Part shown: in pieces, positions 45,372-57,280 of the stretch
How positions within the stretch are numbered: the first letter of the stretch is position 1
Layout: the number at the start of each line of letters is the position of its first letter
Assembly: GCA_034440635.1 (NCBI GenBank)
Contig: JAOTON010000972.1
Location: 620,001 to 684,000, forward strand
Direction of reading: 5' to 3'
DNA length: 64,000 bases
Source: Lepas anatifera
Lineage: Eukaryota > Arthropoda > Thecostraca > Lepadidae
Notes under the pieces: model-generated
Seen by the model: the letters and a program-made list of their open reading frames with translations, nothing else
Told to the model about the DNA's origin: nothing
Database searches by the model: none
Translations under genes and position numbers: made by a program

Positions 45372-45832
45372 AGAGAATGTGGCATATTGGTCGAATCCAG
45401 GAATTTAGTGTAATTCGGGGTATTTTTTAGCCGAAAATCATGAAAACGTCCATGGTTTCTCTGAAAAATGTAATAAAAAAGAGCTCAATATTTAGATTTG
45501 TTAAATTCTCATCTAGGGTGAAAAATCAAACTCTGCCTGTGGATGACGTCATGATCTGGCAACTCGTACCATATTCAATCGGCCTCAAGGGCTTTAATTG
45601 GCTGATTACTCACCATGACGTCAGCGCTGTCGTCACACCAACAGCTGACAACTGTGGCCGCCTGGCTGGGGTAGGTTTGGGGTACATTTCGGGTAGGTTT
45701 TTAGCCTTTCTCCAAAAAAAATTGAGTTTCACGATAAATGATATATTGAGTACCGGGTTTTCCGGCATGCTTTACAAATTTGCTATCTCAGTTAAAATCA
45801 CGTTATATGTAAAGGTGCCACATTCACTTTAA
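45368..45832 (-). mobile_element. M-family TTAA MITE, copy M7, inverted next to M6
   Basis: Begins at TTAA 45368-45371 with AGAGAATGTGGCATATTGG and ends GGTGCCACATTCACT and TTAA (45829-45832). Opposite orientation to M6, so 44916-45832 is a 917-bp diverged palindrome. More diverged from M6 than M4 is, so this is not a simple inverted duplication. Confidence 0.9.
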
Positions 45833-47663
45833 AGTGTGCAACAAGTTTACCTCAAAAGCTGTTATTTTCCCTTTGTTAGATTATATTGTAGGTTTACAGG
45901 GCGGTTTGGCCCAGGTGAACACTTTTTGACAGGCCAGTCTACTACTAATGTAGGAACGTCCAGAAGTGTATCGTAAAGTGTATCGTGAATGTATCCAGAA
46001 GTGTATCGGCAAAGTGTATCGTGAAGTTATCTTTTTTTCAGTCAGCGCCATAGGGTTAACTGTTAGAATATTAAACATGGGGGTGGGCATGGCCTCCTAC
46101 CTCCTGCTCCTACGCCCATGGAGTCTGCAAAGCATCGAGTAGTTTTTGTTAAGATGTTCCTTCGACAGGCGTTGTCTTGGACAGTTTCAGTGGAGGGAAA
46201 CTGTGTTCAGCATTCCCAAAAATCACAATGTACGCAGCAATGGGTACCATTACTCTTGTTTCTTCCGAAATATGGGAAAACTCGGGACCATTTTTTTACA
46301 AAAGCCCCACTGGCCATCAGAAAATAAGACAGGTTGTCCTTTGCATGGTTGATCTGCACTCCTTGTAAAGTTTTGGGACGCGTCACGTGAATTCCTGAAA
46401 TCCGGGATCCGTCCCTACATCTATGACTGATTTTTTAAACTTTGTATGTCGTGTTGTGTCATCATGTTCTGGGTGCGACGGTGTTGGCCATTTCAGTCAT
46501 GATGTTGATGACAGGTTTGACCTTTTGTCCTCCCCTGCTCACGAGTACTTTCATATTTACCGACCGCAGGTTTCGGTAACTGCAAAGAGATGATAAGATG
46601 GTAGATAGAGATGATAAGATGGAGATTAGAGATGGTATTTTGGTATAAGTTTGGGAGTAAAATAATTAGTGTTGAATATGAAACTTCGATGATTTACTGC
46701 ATTCGGATACAGTCTAAAGGAAGCCCAGTATGAAGGGAGTCTAGGTTTTGCCTGTGATTGCGTTTTATTTTGGGGGGGGCAACCAAAAGTGTTGCTCTAA
46801 TGTTGCCATAATTAGAATGAAAGGGCTAGATTTTCTCCAAGCGATAGAAGGTGAAGTATAGTATTTCCTTATTTATGTACTTATTTTGTCCATAAAACTC
46901 CTTTGTAGAGTTCCAAAGAAAAATAGAAGAATAGAACAGAATCACTTTAGAAATTCCACTTCATTCAAATGCTACAGAAATTGTACATGACACTGTCGGG
47001 TCCAATTCGAGCACATCTCTGCCTGACTTTTCAGCAAGGTTATAGATGTAGGCAAGCAATTGAAGACAGTACAAAGTTGCAGTGCCCGAATTCTGCAAAA
47101 TCGCCGGAAATTGTTATTGCACAAAGTATATAACCAAGAGAATTATTGTTTCTGTTTGTGTTTTGCATGAATTGAATCAGCGTGAAATTGGTGAATTGTT
47201 TTCCACCCATGGGCACGGATACTATTGTAAAACATGCTGTTAAAGCTGAGCCATCTAATATTAGGGTTATGTTCACTGAATGTTGTAGCTTGGTTTTGTT
47301 AAGGGTGGGGTCAAATAGAACATAAAATTTTAGCTTCAAAGTTTACAAGCCTTGAGGCGTGTATAACAAACAAAGCAAAGAGCGTGTTGATGGTATTTTA
47401 ATATCAGTGTGTTTGAATCGCCTCCTCCGGAACAAGCAAATAAGCTACGATGCCGCCACCCTGCGACAGAAAACAATTCAGCGTCCCGGAACACATCCTA
47501 GACCTCACATGGTTTGAATGCAACAGTTCTTTTTGCTATTTGAAAAGATGCTTCGGTAAGGGAGCGCTGATCTCTGCACGGTAGTGTAGATAATTGTTGG
47601 GATCATCCCCTCACATGCAGCACTTTGTTGGGCCTTTGGAACTCACCCTCGCTGGTGACTTAC
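45833..47663. other. Unassigned; short tandem repeat at 45958-46033
   Basis: 45958-46033 repeats AGAAGTGTATCG..AAAGTGTATCGTGAA twice. The remaining sequence shows only short open frames with no recognisable domain. Confidence 0.35.
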
Positions 47664-48090
47664 TCCGCCAGTGTCACTATCCCGCCAGTGTCACTATCCC
47701 GCCAGTGCCAGTATCCCCCAGTGCCAATATCCCACCAGTACCAGTATCCCACCAATGCCAGTATCCCGCCAGTGCCAGTATCCCGCCAGTACCACTATCC
47801 CACCAGTGCCACTATCCCACCAGTACCAGTATCCCACCAGTGTCACTATCCCACCAGTACCAATATCCCACCAGTGCCAGTACCCCGCCATTGCCAGTAT
47901 CCTGACAGTGCCACTATCCCACCAGTGCCAGTACCCCGCCATTGCCAGTATCCCGACAGTGCCACTATCCCACCAGTGCCAGTACCCCGCCATTGCCAGT
48001 ATCCTGCCAGTGTCAGTATCCCACCAGTGCCACTATCCCGCCAGTGCCAGTACCCCGCCATTGCCAGTATCCCGCCAGTGCCAGTATCCT
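47664..48090. repeat. 17-bp minisatellite with 51-bp higher-order units, about 25 copies
   Basis: Unit CTATCCCGCCAGTGCCA with CACCA and TACCA variants. In the second half a three-unit block (CCGCCATTGCCAGTATCC, GACAGTGCCACTATCC, CACCAGTGCCAGTACC) repeats, a 51-bp higher-order period. Open frames on both strands are repeat artefacts. Confidence 0.9.
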
Positions 48091-48519
48091 GCATTGTGAC
48101 ATCAGTTATTCATATCAATTATCTACATTCAAATGCCCAATTATAGTTGAAGTCGATATTATGTAAAGCGTGCACACACCAGCAAACGACCTCTTCAGAA
48201 GCACTAAAATTTCATTTCAAAACAACGAAGTATTGAAACAATGCGTGGACATCAACAGCATCTGACAGGACTTGCGTTCCTGGTGACACTGGATGGATTC
48301 CGTTTTCTACCCAGTATGGAGCAAATAATTTGTCCTTGACTGTTGCGTGCCGAAAACCGCGGAAGAAGTACACCGCCGCTTTCCTCCAGCGAAACCTGAA
48401 AGAAATATACCTCTGGTCTGTCAGCCGCATCAATAAGATCAATTTCTGGGGTATTTAAGTTGAAAAGCGTCTTTGCGGGTCTTCAAACACGTGATTACAT
48501 TTCAAAGACGACCCCACTT
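48091..48519. other. Unassigned sequence
   Basis: No recognisable feature. Confidence 0.3.
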
Positions 48520-50530
48520 TCTTAGAAGTTGACTGCGGTGCAGCTGGAGACGTTGAGGGCAGCTGTAGTCTGTCAGGGAGCATTGCAACTTAGTGTAGTT
48601 CAATGGGTCTATCACTCGTCGGAAAAATCATCAGTCGTAGTGTTTGTCAGGGCGCATTACAGACACGACTCCCCTCGGCTCCAAATCTCTGGTAAACCTA
48701 CTGAATGCACCAATAGCTTCAAATGCTTAGGCGTCACCCTTGATTCCCGACTGAGTTTTAATGAGCATATTACCAAAGTCGTTTCTAGCTGTCAAAAGCG
48801 AGTCAACATCTGCCGCATGCTCAGCGGAACAGAGCACGGCGGGGATCGAAAGACCCTATTCATGCTCTACAAGTCCCTGATACGGCCCATTCTCGAATAT
48901 AACTCGTTCGTTTTTTCCTCAACAAACAATACCAATAAACTAACCAATCATCCAAAACGCAGATATCCGGGCAGTCACAGGCGCGCTCAGAGAATCCCCC
49001 CATCACCAGTCTTTAAGTGGACAGCGGGCTGTGCCCACTGGAAACAAGACTCCACTCCCAGCTTATTTCTTACTATATTAAGGTTTAATCAACCGATAAC
49101 CACCCGGCAAAACAATGTTTCTTCCATCCCAGACGAGCAATTAAAGTCACCCTACAGAAATGGCCTCCGTTTAAACACAGAGCAGCCAAAACCCAGGAAA
49201 GTCTAAATCTTGCAATCCCAGAAACAATAGGTAAACCCCCACTCTCCCGCTTCTGGACTCGCAAAGAGCCCAAAGTTGAATTTCTTTTCACTTTCCGTAA
49301 AGCAGACTTCACAGAGGAGGTCTCCCAGAAATTGCTAGAGTTCCGGTCGAATAACGCTGACAAAACCTTCATCGTTTCAGACGACTCTAAAATAGGCGAA
49401 AAAGTAGACCTCGTCATCTGGGGGCAAAATACTTGCCTCCAGAAGAGACTTCCGGACAACTGTTCTATCTTTACAGCCGAGGCCGTTGCCATCCTAGATA
49501 CACTAACCCTAATCTGAACACAAAATATAAACTCAGACGTCATCTGCTCAGATTATAAATCTGTCTTGCAAGCTTTCTGTAACATAGTCAACCCCAGTCA
49601 TCACGTAATAGTGGATATTCAGAAGGGTATCAATGATATCCCAGATATCTCTTTTCTTTGGATCCCGAGCCACTGCAAAATTCAAGGGAATGAAAAGGCT
49701 GCTGAGAAGGCAAAAAAAGTCTCTAGAACTGGGAGAGATGGCACCTCTGACGTGGTCTGGAGAGGACAGCAAAGCTCTCCTCCAGAACCATATCCGGAAG
49801 TAAGTTCAAAACGACTAGACAGTTAACCACAGCGCCCATTTATTCTATATAAAGCTTAACATCGGCTACTGACCCAATTCAAGCCAAAATAGTCGTCGGC
49901 GCGAGGTTATTCTGACCAGACTTTGAAACGGACACACAAAATAAAATGCCTATTGCCGCGCAGGTACCTGTGCAGTGGTTACTGCGACACCATGGGGACC
50001 CTTACCTTATACTAATCAGTGGCCCCCAGCACAATGCCCATGGGCAACCCATGCAAACCATGCATGCTCTGCTCTGTAATGACCACCCTGAGCTACTTGA
50101 AAAGCTCTTTACATTTTTAACGGATTCTAAGTTAGAGAACTTTATCTCAAAGTATCACTCAAATGTCTATGATGGGAGGTACATACATACTATACCTCCA
50201 CCAAATTAGCAAGCCGGTCTCTAAAACAAACATTAATACCGTAGATGAGACCCTGCAAAACTTCAATAGGTGCCTAAAACTAGGTTAGTATAGATTGTAA
50301 TAGGTTAATGCTAGGATAGTTTAGGGCTAAAATTGCGACCAACGTAGGCTAAAGTAGGGTCCATCTCTTAGCCGTAGTGATACCTTTCACTGCGGCTGTT
50401 AACTAACCACTCTCATAACTCTTACTAACAATCTCTCTGTCCTCTCACACTTCTATTGTCCACTGTGCGGCGGCTGCCCAGCCGGAGAGGGAGCTGTAAC
50501 CTCACCTCCGGGTCGCAGGGCAAATCCGCG
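48520..50530 (+). mobile_element. I-group-like non-LTR retrotransposon, 3' part
   Basis: Holds the RT thumb region, an RNase H domain and a short C-terminal tail, then a GC-rich 3' UTR-like stretch. RNase H downstream of RT is known for I-superfamily elements (I, R1, Loa), which sets this apart from the two CR1/L2-like elements in the window. 5' truncated and degraded; the 3' end is not sharply defined. Confidence 0.75.
48529..50209 (+). pseudogene. RT C-terminus and RNase H of a non-LTR element, frameshifted
   Basis: 48529-49206 contains the post-RT motifs SFKCLGVTLDSRLSFNEHI and LFMLYKSLIRPILEYNS. After frame changes, 49250-49516 reads TFIVSDDSKIGEKVD and NCSIFTAEAVAILDTL, and 49550-49750 reads ICSDYKSVLQAF and FLWIPSHCKIQGNEKA. 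These correspond to the DGS, AE, DS and HxGxxGNExAD motifs of RNase H; the first reads SDDSK, the third DYK, and the last lacks the final Asp. 49946-50209 may be the extreme C-terminus (LLEKLFTFL). Several stops and shifts make this a pseudogene. Confidence 0.8.
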
Positions 50531-51070
50531 TCACCCTGGCCAGGTGCTCAGCGCAGTTTCTAAAGTACCAAAAATCATTGCTTTAACGGAGGAATTCGAG
50601 TAACGCAGACAAAGCGGACACTCGGTAGCTTACACACAAAACTCTAAATTCCAAATTCTAAGTTCAAGGTTTTCAACTTTGGCGGTAACAGTCGTCCTCT
50701 TGCACTCTGCGAGTCGAAACTATAAATGAACTCACTTGGCTTGGCTTTTTGCCATTGCCACAATCATTCATTTGCAAGCTAAAAAATATCTTGCCACCCA
50801 TTCCTTGAAATAACCCCCATTGCTTTGCTAAGCTAACGTAACTCACCCTCACCCAAAAATGATAAATTCTCCCCGTCACTTCTTTAGAGGCGGGCAAAGG
50901 TGCTATGCACAGAACGTCTTATAAAGAGTGTTGAACTAACTAGCTGTCAACCTCTAAGATAGTGGATGCTGGCGTGGCTGAACACCCGCCGGTACAGAGG
51001 TAGATAGCCCCTCTTGATCTCTACTGATAAGGTACGGAGTTGATTGGTGCGCTCACTAAGAGGTCGTTAA
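50531..51070. other. Unassigned sequence
   Basis: No recognisable feature; may include LINE 3' UTR remnants. Confidence 0.3.
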
Positions 51071-51620
51071 TGGTTGTTGGGGCTTAACGACACTCCAAAG
51101 CTGCTGTTCTTACAACACGCGCAGACACGCAGTGTTCTAACAACACACCAAAGAGCAGTTCTGCCAGGGTCAGCGTCGCCCAGCCCCCTCCAACAGCAAG
51201 CGCAGATCACCGGATGTGACGTCACACCTCGTAGCATATAACATGGGAAAATTAAATCATTAAATATCCAAATGTTTGCATAAAGAGGCCCAGAATCGAA
51301 GACAAAATGCGTCTTTATTGTATTTGGGATAAACTTGATTACCGTGTATTCTCACAAATTCGTAAGCGGGCAGTGCCATTAGCGGCAGTTTGACACACGG
51401 CTCAAAGGTGAAGGAATACCTCCACGCCCGTGTGACGTCACTCGGGCGTGGAGGAATCCCTCTTGAACGTACCTTTAAGTCAAGGTATCTTGAGCGTCGC
51501 CAACTCTCACCCTGTTGAGAGGGGATTTTGGGGATCACAACTCATTCAGAGGTTCTGCCGGGACATGAAGCGGGGACCTGTGGCTCACAAGGGACATACG
51601 TGCTCTACCACTGACCCACA
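51071..51620 (-). mobile_element. SINE family S2, copy b, with internal insertion
   Basis: Tail (minus strand) GTGTCGTTAAGCCCCAACAA at 51071-51093; the body CCTGTTGAGAGGGG and head with GGTTCTGCCGGGACATGAAG at 51490-51620. About 300-380 extra bases lie between tail and body compared with copy a, possibly flanked by AGCGTCGCC at about 51170 and 51484. The nature of the insert is unknown; it carries a hairpin at 51419-51454. Confidence 0.5.
51419..51454. repeat. Hairpin with TGACGTCA in the loop
   Basis: CCTCCACGCCCG (51419-51430) pairs with CGGGCGTGGAGG (51443-51454) around TGTGACGTCACT; flanking GGAAT/AATCC extend the symmetry. Confidence 0.8.
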
Positions 51621-52029
51621 CATCATGTCATCACATTTGAGGTCATTAGAGGTCAAAGTGTGTTCTCATAAGAATACAGTGGAAGTTGACGTTTCGTGCA
51701 ATAATGGGTGACTATCCTCTCATGTTTGGCGACTAGCCTTCCCCCACCCCCCAACCTCTATACCGGTGCCTGTTGAAGCGGAGTCTTTCCGTTTCTAAGC
51801 TCGTAAATAATCACTCTGAGAAATGTGGGAGACCAGAACTTGTCACTTCGATCCAGCCAAAGGTCAGGTAATTTCAGTACTTTGACATAGTGCGAGTATC
51901 AAAATATGTCGCAGTACTAATGTTAGCAAATTACAAATCTGACCGAGTATTATTGTATTTTTTGGAATCACTCTGGCCACATTCCATGTATGTACAATCT
52001 AAGCATTCATATAACGCGAGGGAGCCATG
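51621..52029. other. Unassigned sequence
   Basis: A few GGTCA words, otherwise nothing recognised. Confidence 0.3.
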
Positions 52030-52945
52030 TTAACACCCGCACTGGAGGGGGTCTGGCACTAACGCGCACTGGAGAGGGGCCTGGTAGGCCCCCTAAGATC
52101 TCGGAAACTAAGAGGCATAGAAAAAGGAAATTTGACAGGTGGGTGGGGGTTATAGTGATCTACATCATGACCAATTTTTATTGACCTAGGTCAATATCTT
52201 CAAGCTCAAATGAGGTCATAAATGTCAAAACTTGGCCATGCTGGGGACCGACCGGCAAACGCCGTGATTATGCAGGAAAATGGCGGGAATAAGCTAAAGG
52301 CGGACCAGGGTCATATAGAGAAGGACTCAAAGAGCCTTCCCTTCAATTTTGGGGTCAAGGTCATTCAAGGTCATTGACCTGTAAGGTCATAATATAGTAT
52401 ACTACTTATAATGTACACTTTGGCTAACACTATAGCCACTGTTTGGCGGTAAATGAGGATTGACCTTTGCAAATGACCTTTGACCTTGCCCTTTGGCCTT
52501 GACCTTGGTATTGGGGTACATTATCGATGACGTCATAGCATAATGTACGTCAGACCGGGTAACGTCATTTGACCGGAAGCACTGTGGTCAGTGGCCTTGA
52601 AAGTGCAGAGATGACCTTGACCTGTGGCCTTTGACCTTGACCTTCATGTGAGGTGATCTTGACATATAATCCCGGTTATATGGTGTTATGACTTCACCAC
52701 TCGGTCTCCAATGCAAGCGAACTGGTCCGACCGCGCGATTACGGCGATCTCAAAATGCAGGTCTGACTTTAAAAGCCTATAAGTCAAAAAAGTTTCGACC
52801 GATTTTAAAAAAATCTTCACCAATCGACGCGCTATTAAATTCTGTTTAATGTGGCAAAGTATCGTGTTTCGGCTACGAGCGGTTCTCCGGCGACCTTGAA
52901 AAACGGGTGGAGGGCCTCCGAGGCCCCCTCCAGTGCGCGAGATAA
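52030..52945 (+). mobile_element. W-family TTAA element, copy W2, ~915 bp, full length
   Basis: TTAA (52030-52033) CACCCGCACTGGAGGGGGTC, then a second block AACGCGCACTGGAGAGGGGC; the right end reads GGCCCCCTCCAGTGCGCG and a decayed GATAA. Collinear with W1 and W3. Dense in TGACCTTTGACCTTG near 52480-52510 and 52610-52650. No ORF. Has no insert at the site where W1 carries the hAT MITE. Confidence 0.8.
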
Positions 52946-54974
52946 AGTATCGAAATTACCTGATCGATAGCCAACTCTCGGTCACAGACAAAAAATTCCA
53001 ATCCCTCCCATTACTCAGCGAGTGGTTCTTGATAATGTTTCTTTGGAACTACAAATGCCTATTTTAGTAAGAATGGCAGAACCTTTCTTAGTTGCATACC
53101 ACCCGAACAAAGAAAGGAAAAAAGCTTATCCACGAACTCATACATTAAATTAAAAAGTGCTGAAGAAGCTTAAGCATCCGTCTTCCTTTCAAGAACCCCA
53201 TGTCCATTTGAGTGCCTCACAGGAATGCGTCTGTCTCAATCAGGATTAAACAAATTGACTCAATTTATTCAACTTCTGAAAGATTATCATTGATAATAAT
53301 GTGTTGTTAGGTTTAAAAATTGTGAGTTTTTCCTGCGGTAGAGCACACGTTTAAATTATTGTTTTTCAAATATGTGTAAATGTTTTCTCTGCCTGCGCTG
53401 TGTTTTTAGCTCGGTATCGTCTGTTTTCAAACTTCTATGTTGCGTTTAAACAGTGGACAAGATACTGCGAAAGGTATCCAAAGATACGAAATTTTACAAA
53501 TCCTTTCGTCACCCAGTGCTAGCTCGAAAAACGTAGCTTTTTTAGTAATCAGAATGACACTGTCACAGTCTAAAGATGGCTCAGTATTATATGTTTTGGA
53601 AAATATGATTAGTCTGTATTTGAAATTGTGCGATTTTTCGAAGAGTTTAATTTTTATTTGGTCATGAACATGACAAAACAACATTTGTAGGCATCCTAAA
53701 ACAGGCTTAAAGCCAATATGTGGATGCCAGAATCCATCTAGAGCCACTGCTTCTCAATAAAGTATGTATGGTTCTCAATAAAGCCTTGCATGGTTCGATC
53801 CTTGGGTTCAATATGATCTTCCTGATTCGGGCGTCTCCATCTTTAGAATAATCAAGACTTCAATGTGACAGAAGTTCATCCTCCGGGACAGTAAATGATT
53901 TCCAAAATAAGCTCGGATATGCATTTAGGCAAGTTGTAAGCGTGATTGAAGGTGCCATTATTTTTTAACAGACATCCAGTCTTAAAAAGGTATTGCTCTT
54001 TCCGTTCTAGGAAGTGGTCATCAAACAAGTTTTTAAGTATCTTTATGAAATGCTTCCGAGTAATCGAAGTTAGTTAAGACCATAATGTTTCCCCAATGTT
54101 TTCGAACCTTTTTCTTTCAGGAAAATTTTCATCAAGATGACCACTTTCAGACCTCATTGACCCAGAAAATTATTTAGCCAACCATCTAACGATTCCTAGT
54201 TTCTTTTTCGGCAACAGGCCAACCTGCAATTGGGCACACGGGAAAGGGAAGGGCACTCCTGCCTACCTAATTATGGGTAGGGGAACTTAAAATTTATTTT
54301 AAAAAGCATTGACATAGATGCAAACTAACGGCCTTTCTGCTGTTATTACGGAACATTTCAAGGTTCAGGAATCCCCATTTACAAGTAAAGTGTGCCCAGG
54401 AAGGCACAGAGGCGGAGGATGTTTTCCATCAAGTTTTCTACTTCGTCTTTGACAGACTATCTGTAAGCAAAAGGTTACATTGATTACAAAGGTGATAATA
54501 CATTTTCTTCTGGAGGGTGAAATCCTTAAAAATGGCCCTTCACGTATCTGGTGGAATACTTTTTGTTTCCAGGATTATATCCTAAGGACGACAATAGATC
54601 AATGGCGAAAATTCGCTGCCCATGACAACGGTTTTGAAGACGCTGCTATCCATTATGTGTGCGCCCTTACCACCACCACCAGGAAGCGTCGGTGCTCTGG
54701 AGGGTAATGAGGTCAGGACAACTTGCCACCCCCCCCCCAATGCCCAAGGCTGGGACCGGCCCTGTAGGTAATACGTATGGAGACGCTAAATACAGGCAAT
54801 TCGATAACGGGGCGTGAATGACGACAGAAATGATGGGATTTTGGGACGAATCAGGGCACGGTTGGCGCCGCCCGGTCGTGGTACTGCACGCTATCGTGTT
54901 TGTGGTCATCGTCAGATCGATCAGAGGGCGCACCGCCGTCCCACGCGGAGATTATTCGACGCCGCGCGGCGCGG
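52946..54974. other. Unassigned; paired AATAAA motifs near 53756-53783
   Basis: Open frames at 53427-53747 (minus) and 53437-53667 (plus) overlap in antisense and match no family I know. TTCTCAATAAAG occurs twice, at about 53751 and 53771, polyadenylation-signal-like on the plus strand. A last exon is possible but unsupported. Confidence 0.25.
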
Positions 54975-55160
54975 TCGGACGGACCGACCTAATGCCATCC
55001 AGGGGAAGGACCGACCTAATGCCATCCAGGGGGGACGGACCGACGGACCGACCGAATGCCAGCCAGGCAGGACAGACCGACCTGATGCCAGACAGGCAGG
55101 ATGGACCGACTTAATGCCAGCTAGGCAGATTGGACCGACGGACCGACGCGACAGACGGAC
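54975..55160. repeat. GACCGAC-rich irregular tandem repeat
   Basis: Units of about 24-36 bp built on GGACCGACCTAATGCCATCC and AGGCAGGA. Copies differ in length. Confidence 0.75.
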
Positions 55161-55588
55161 TTATCCCACGCCCAACGACTGGGCGGTGTGCGCTGGTCGG
55201 GAAGCTGCCTGCTACTGTGCAGAGGCGCGGCCAGCAGCTGTGCCGTCAGCTAGTGACGCAACAGATGACCGGCAGCTGGATGCAGCCCATGCGACGGTAT
55301 TGGATCAGCTGGTGAAGCTGCCGATTGATCGGGTGGGTCGTCTGCTAAATCAGATCCGCTGACTCGCCTGTGGAAGCAACGGCTTCCGGCCGGGAAAAAG
55401 TCATGCTCTAGAGCTGGCCAGCTGGGAAAACATAGCAAGTTACGGCAGCTTTCAAGGAGATATCTGGTTAGCTGGCGAATGTACCGTGCAAGGACAGCTG
55501 GCCAGCTCTGGGGCAGCTGGTGAGGTGGCAGCTCCCGATGGCTTAGTCACGTCATCATTTCTCAGAGCTTATCTAATACCGGTGAACG

Positions 55589-55856
<268 letters not shown>

Positions 55857-55992
55857 ACCGCAGGAGGATAGAGTAGAAATGGGAGCGAGCGGAAGAGAGT
55901 AGAGAAATATGCTTTTAAAATAAAATGATATCGGCAGTTTTTCCACATCAGGGGAGTACAGCCCTACAGTTCTGTAATATTCCACACAGTAA

Positions 55993-56165
55993 TATTTGTT
56001 GGGGATTAACGACGCAATAACTGCCAAGGTTTTCCAGCATGGGTAACTCCATTCGTTGGGGGGGTTCGGAATTTAGGTTCTTTTGTCAGAAAACCCGCCA
56101 GGTCTTGAACCCGTTACCTGTAGCTCACGATGGAGGCCCTATGCCCCTGCTACGTATCCCGGCAT
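55993..56165 (-). mobile_element. SINE family S2, copy c
   Basis: Minus strand: tail TGCGTCGTTAATCCCCAACA near 55996-56016, head B box GGGTTCAAGACCTGG near 56100. Head and tail arrangement as in copies a and b, without insertions. Confidence 0.6.
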
Positions 56166-56382
56166 GCATCACATTTTAACTGTGATTATTATATATGCCA
56201 CTTAGTAGCAAAGCACAGTCATTTCAAGAACGTGGCGCTTTTTTAAATACGTTTTGTCCAAGTTGTTGCAATTTCGGTTTTTTGATTCGGAGCCTCACTA
56301 AAGTCATCAAGGGATTTGTCCCCAAGAGATCGGACCCCACCATCCGAAGGAACAACTCCCACAATGAAGGCTCAGTTTAAAA

Positions 56383-56635
56383 GCCAACGTTTAACGTCCC
56401 GCAAAGCACAGGGATAACCTCCGGTCAGGTCTCGCCTGAGGTCAGGTCAGACCTCAGCTCATGTCTCACCAGTCAGTTTCCAGGTGACCAACGCTGGATA
56501 AATACTGAGCGCCGGGTCGTCTCAGGGGAATCGATCCCAAACCTGCACATGCACGTCTACTGCACGTTCCTGAGCAACGGACCGGAGCCCATCGCTCCAC
56601 CAACTGAGCTACCGGGTTGGCAATGAAGCAATGAA
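56383..56635 (-). mobile_element. tRNA-derived SINE, family S3
   Basis: Minus strand: CCAACCCGGTAGCTCAGTTG (A box near 56610), B box GGGATCGATTCCC near 56530, body with CGACCCGGCGCTCAG, and tail TGCGGGACGTTAAACGTTGG near 56385-56405. A further tRNA-head SINE with a GACGTTAAAC tail similar to S2. Confidence 0.75.
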
Positions 56636-56751
56636 CGGAGAGAACCACTTGATAGATCATGCCAAAAAAGCTCACTTTGCTGTTAGATCTGTTCCATAAT
56701 GCACATTTTCCAGTCAAATGGTGTTGTAAGAGCAGAATCCAGGAGCGCCGG

Positions 56752-57108
56752 CCGCGGCGCGGCCCCTTCACCCGCTGAGCAGGGAACCCAGCCCCTTCGG
56801 CCGCGGCGCGGCCCCTTCACCCGCTGAGCAGGGAACCCAGCACCTTCGGCCGCGGCGCGGCCCTTCACCCGCTGAGCGGGGAACCCAGCCCCTTCGGCGG
56901 CGCGGCCCCTTCACCCGCTGAGCAGGGAACCCAGCCCCTTCGGCCGCGGCGCGGCCCCTTCACCCGCTGAGCAGGGAACCCAGCCCCTTCGGCCACGGCG
57001 CGGCCCCTTCACCCGCTGAGCGGGGATCCCAGCCCCTTCGGCCACGGCGCGGCCCCTTCACCCGCTGAGCGGGGAATCCAGCCCCTTCGGCCACGGCGCG
57101 GGCCCCTA
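56752..57108. repeat. 49-bp GC-rich minisatellite, about seven copies
   Basis: Unit GCGGCCCCTTCACCCGCTGA + GCAGGGAACCCAGCC + CCTTCGGCCGCG. Small deletions occur (e.g. near 56870 and 56900). All minus-strand open frames here are repeat artefacts. Confidence 0.9.
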
Positions 57109-57280
57109 TACCCGCTGAGCAGTACCCGACGGGCCCTGCACCCGCTGAGCAGTACCCGGTGAGCCCTGTACCCGCTGAGCAGCACCCGGTGAGCCCTGTA
57201 CCCGCTGAGCAGCACCCGGTGAGCCCTGCACCTGCTGAGCAGTACCGACGGGCCCTGTACCCGCTGAGCAGCACCCACCA
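57109..57280. repeat. 30-bp minisatellite related to the 49-bp array
   Basis: About six units CCCGCTGAGCAGCACCCGGT + GAGCCCTGTA. Shares the core CCCGCTGAGCAG with the adjacent 49-bp array, so one probably grew from the other. Confidence 0.9.

Noticed and set aside
53427..53747. Conserved host exon
   Set aside because: Overlapping antisense frames, no recognisable domain; the AATAAA pair alone is weak evidence in AT-rich DNA.
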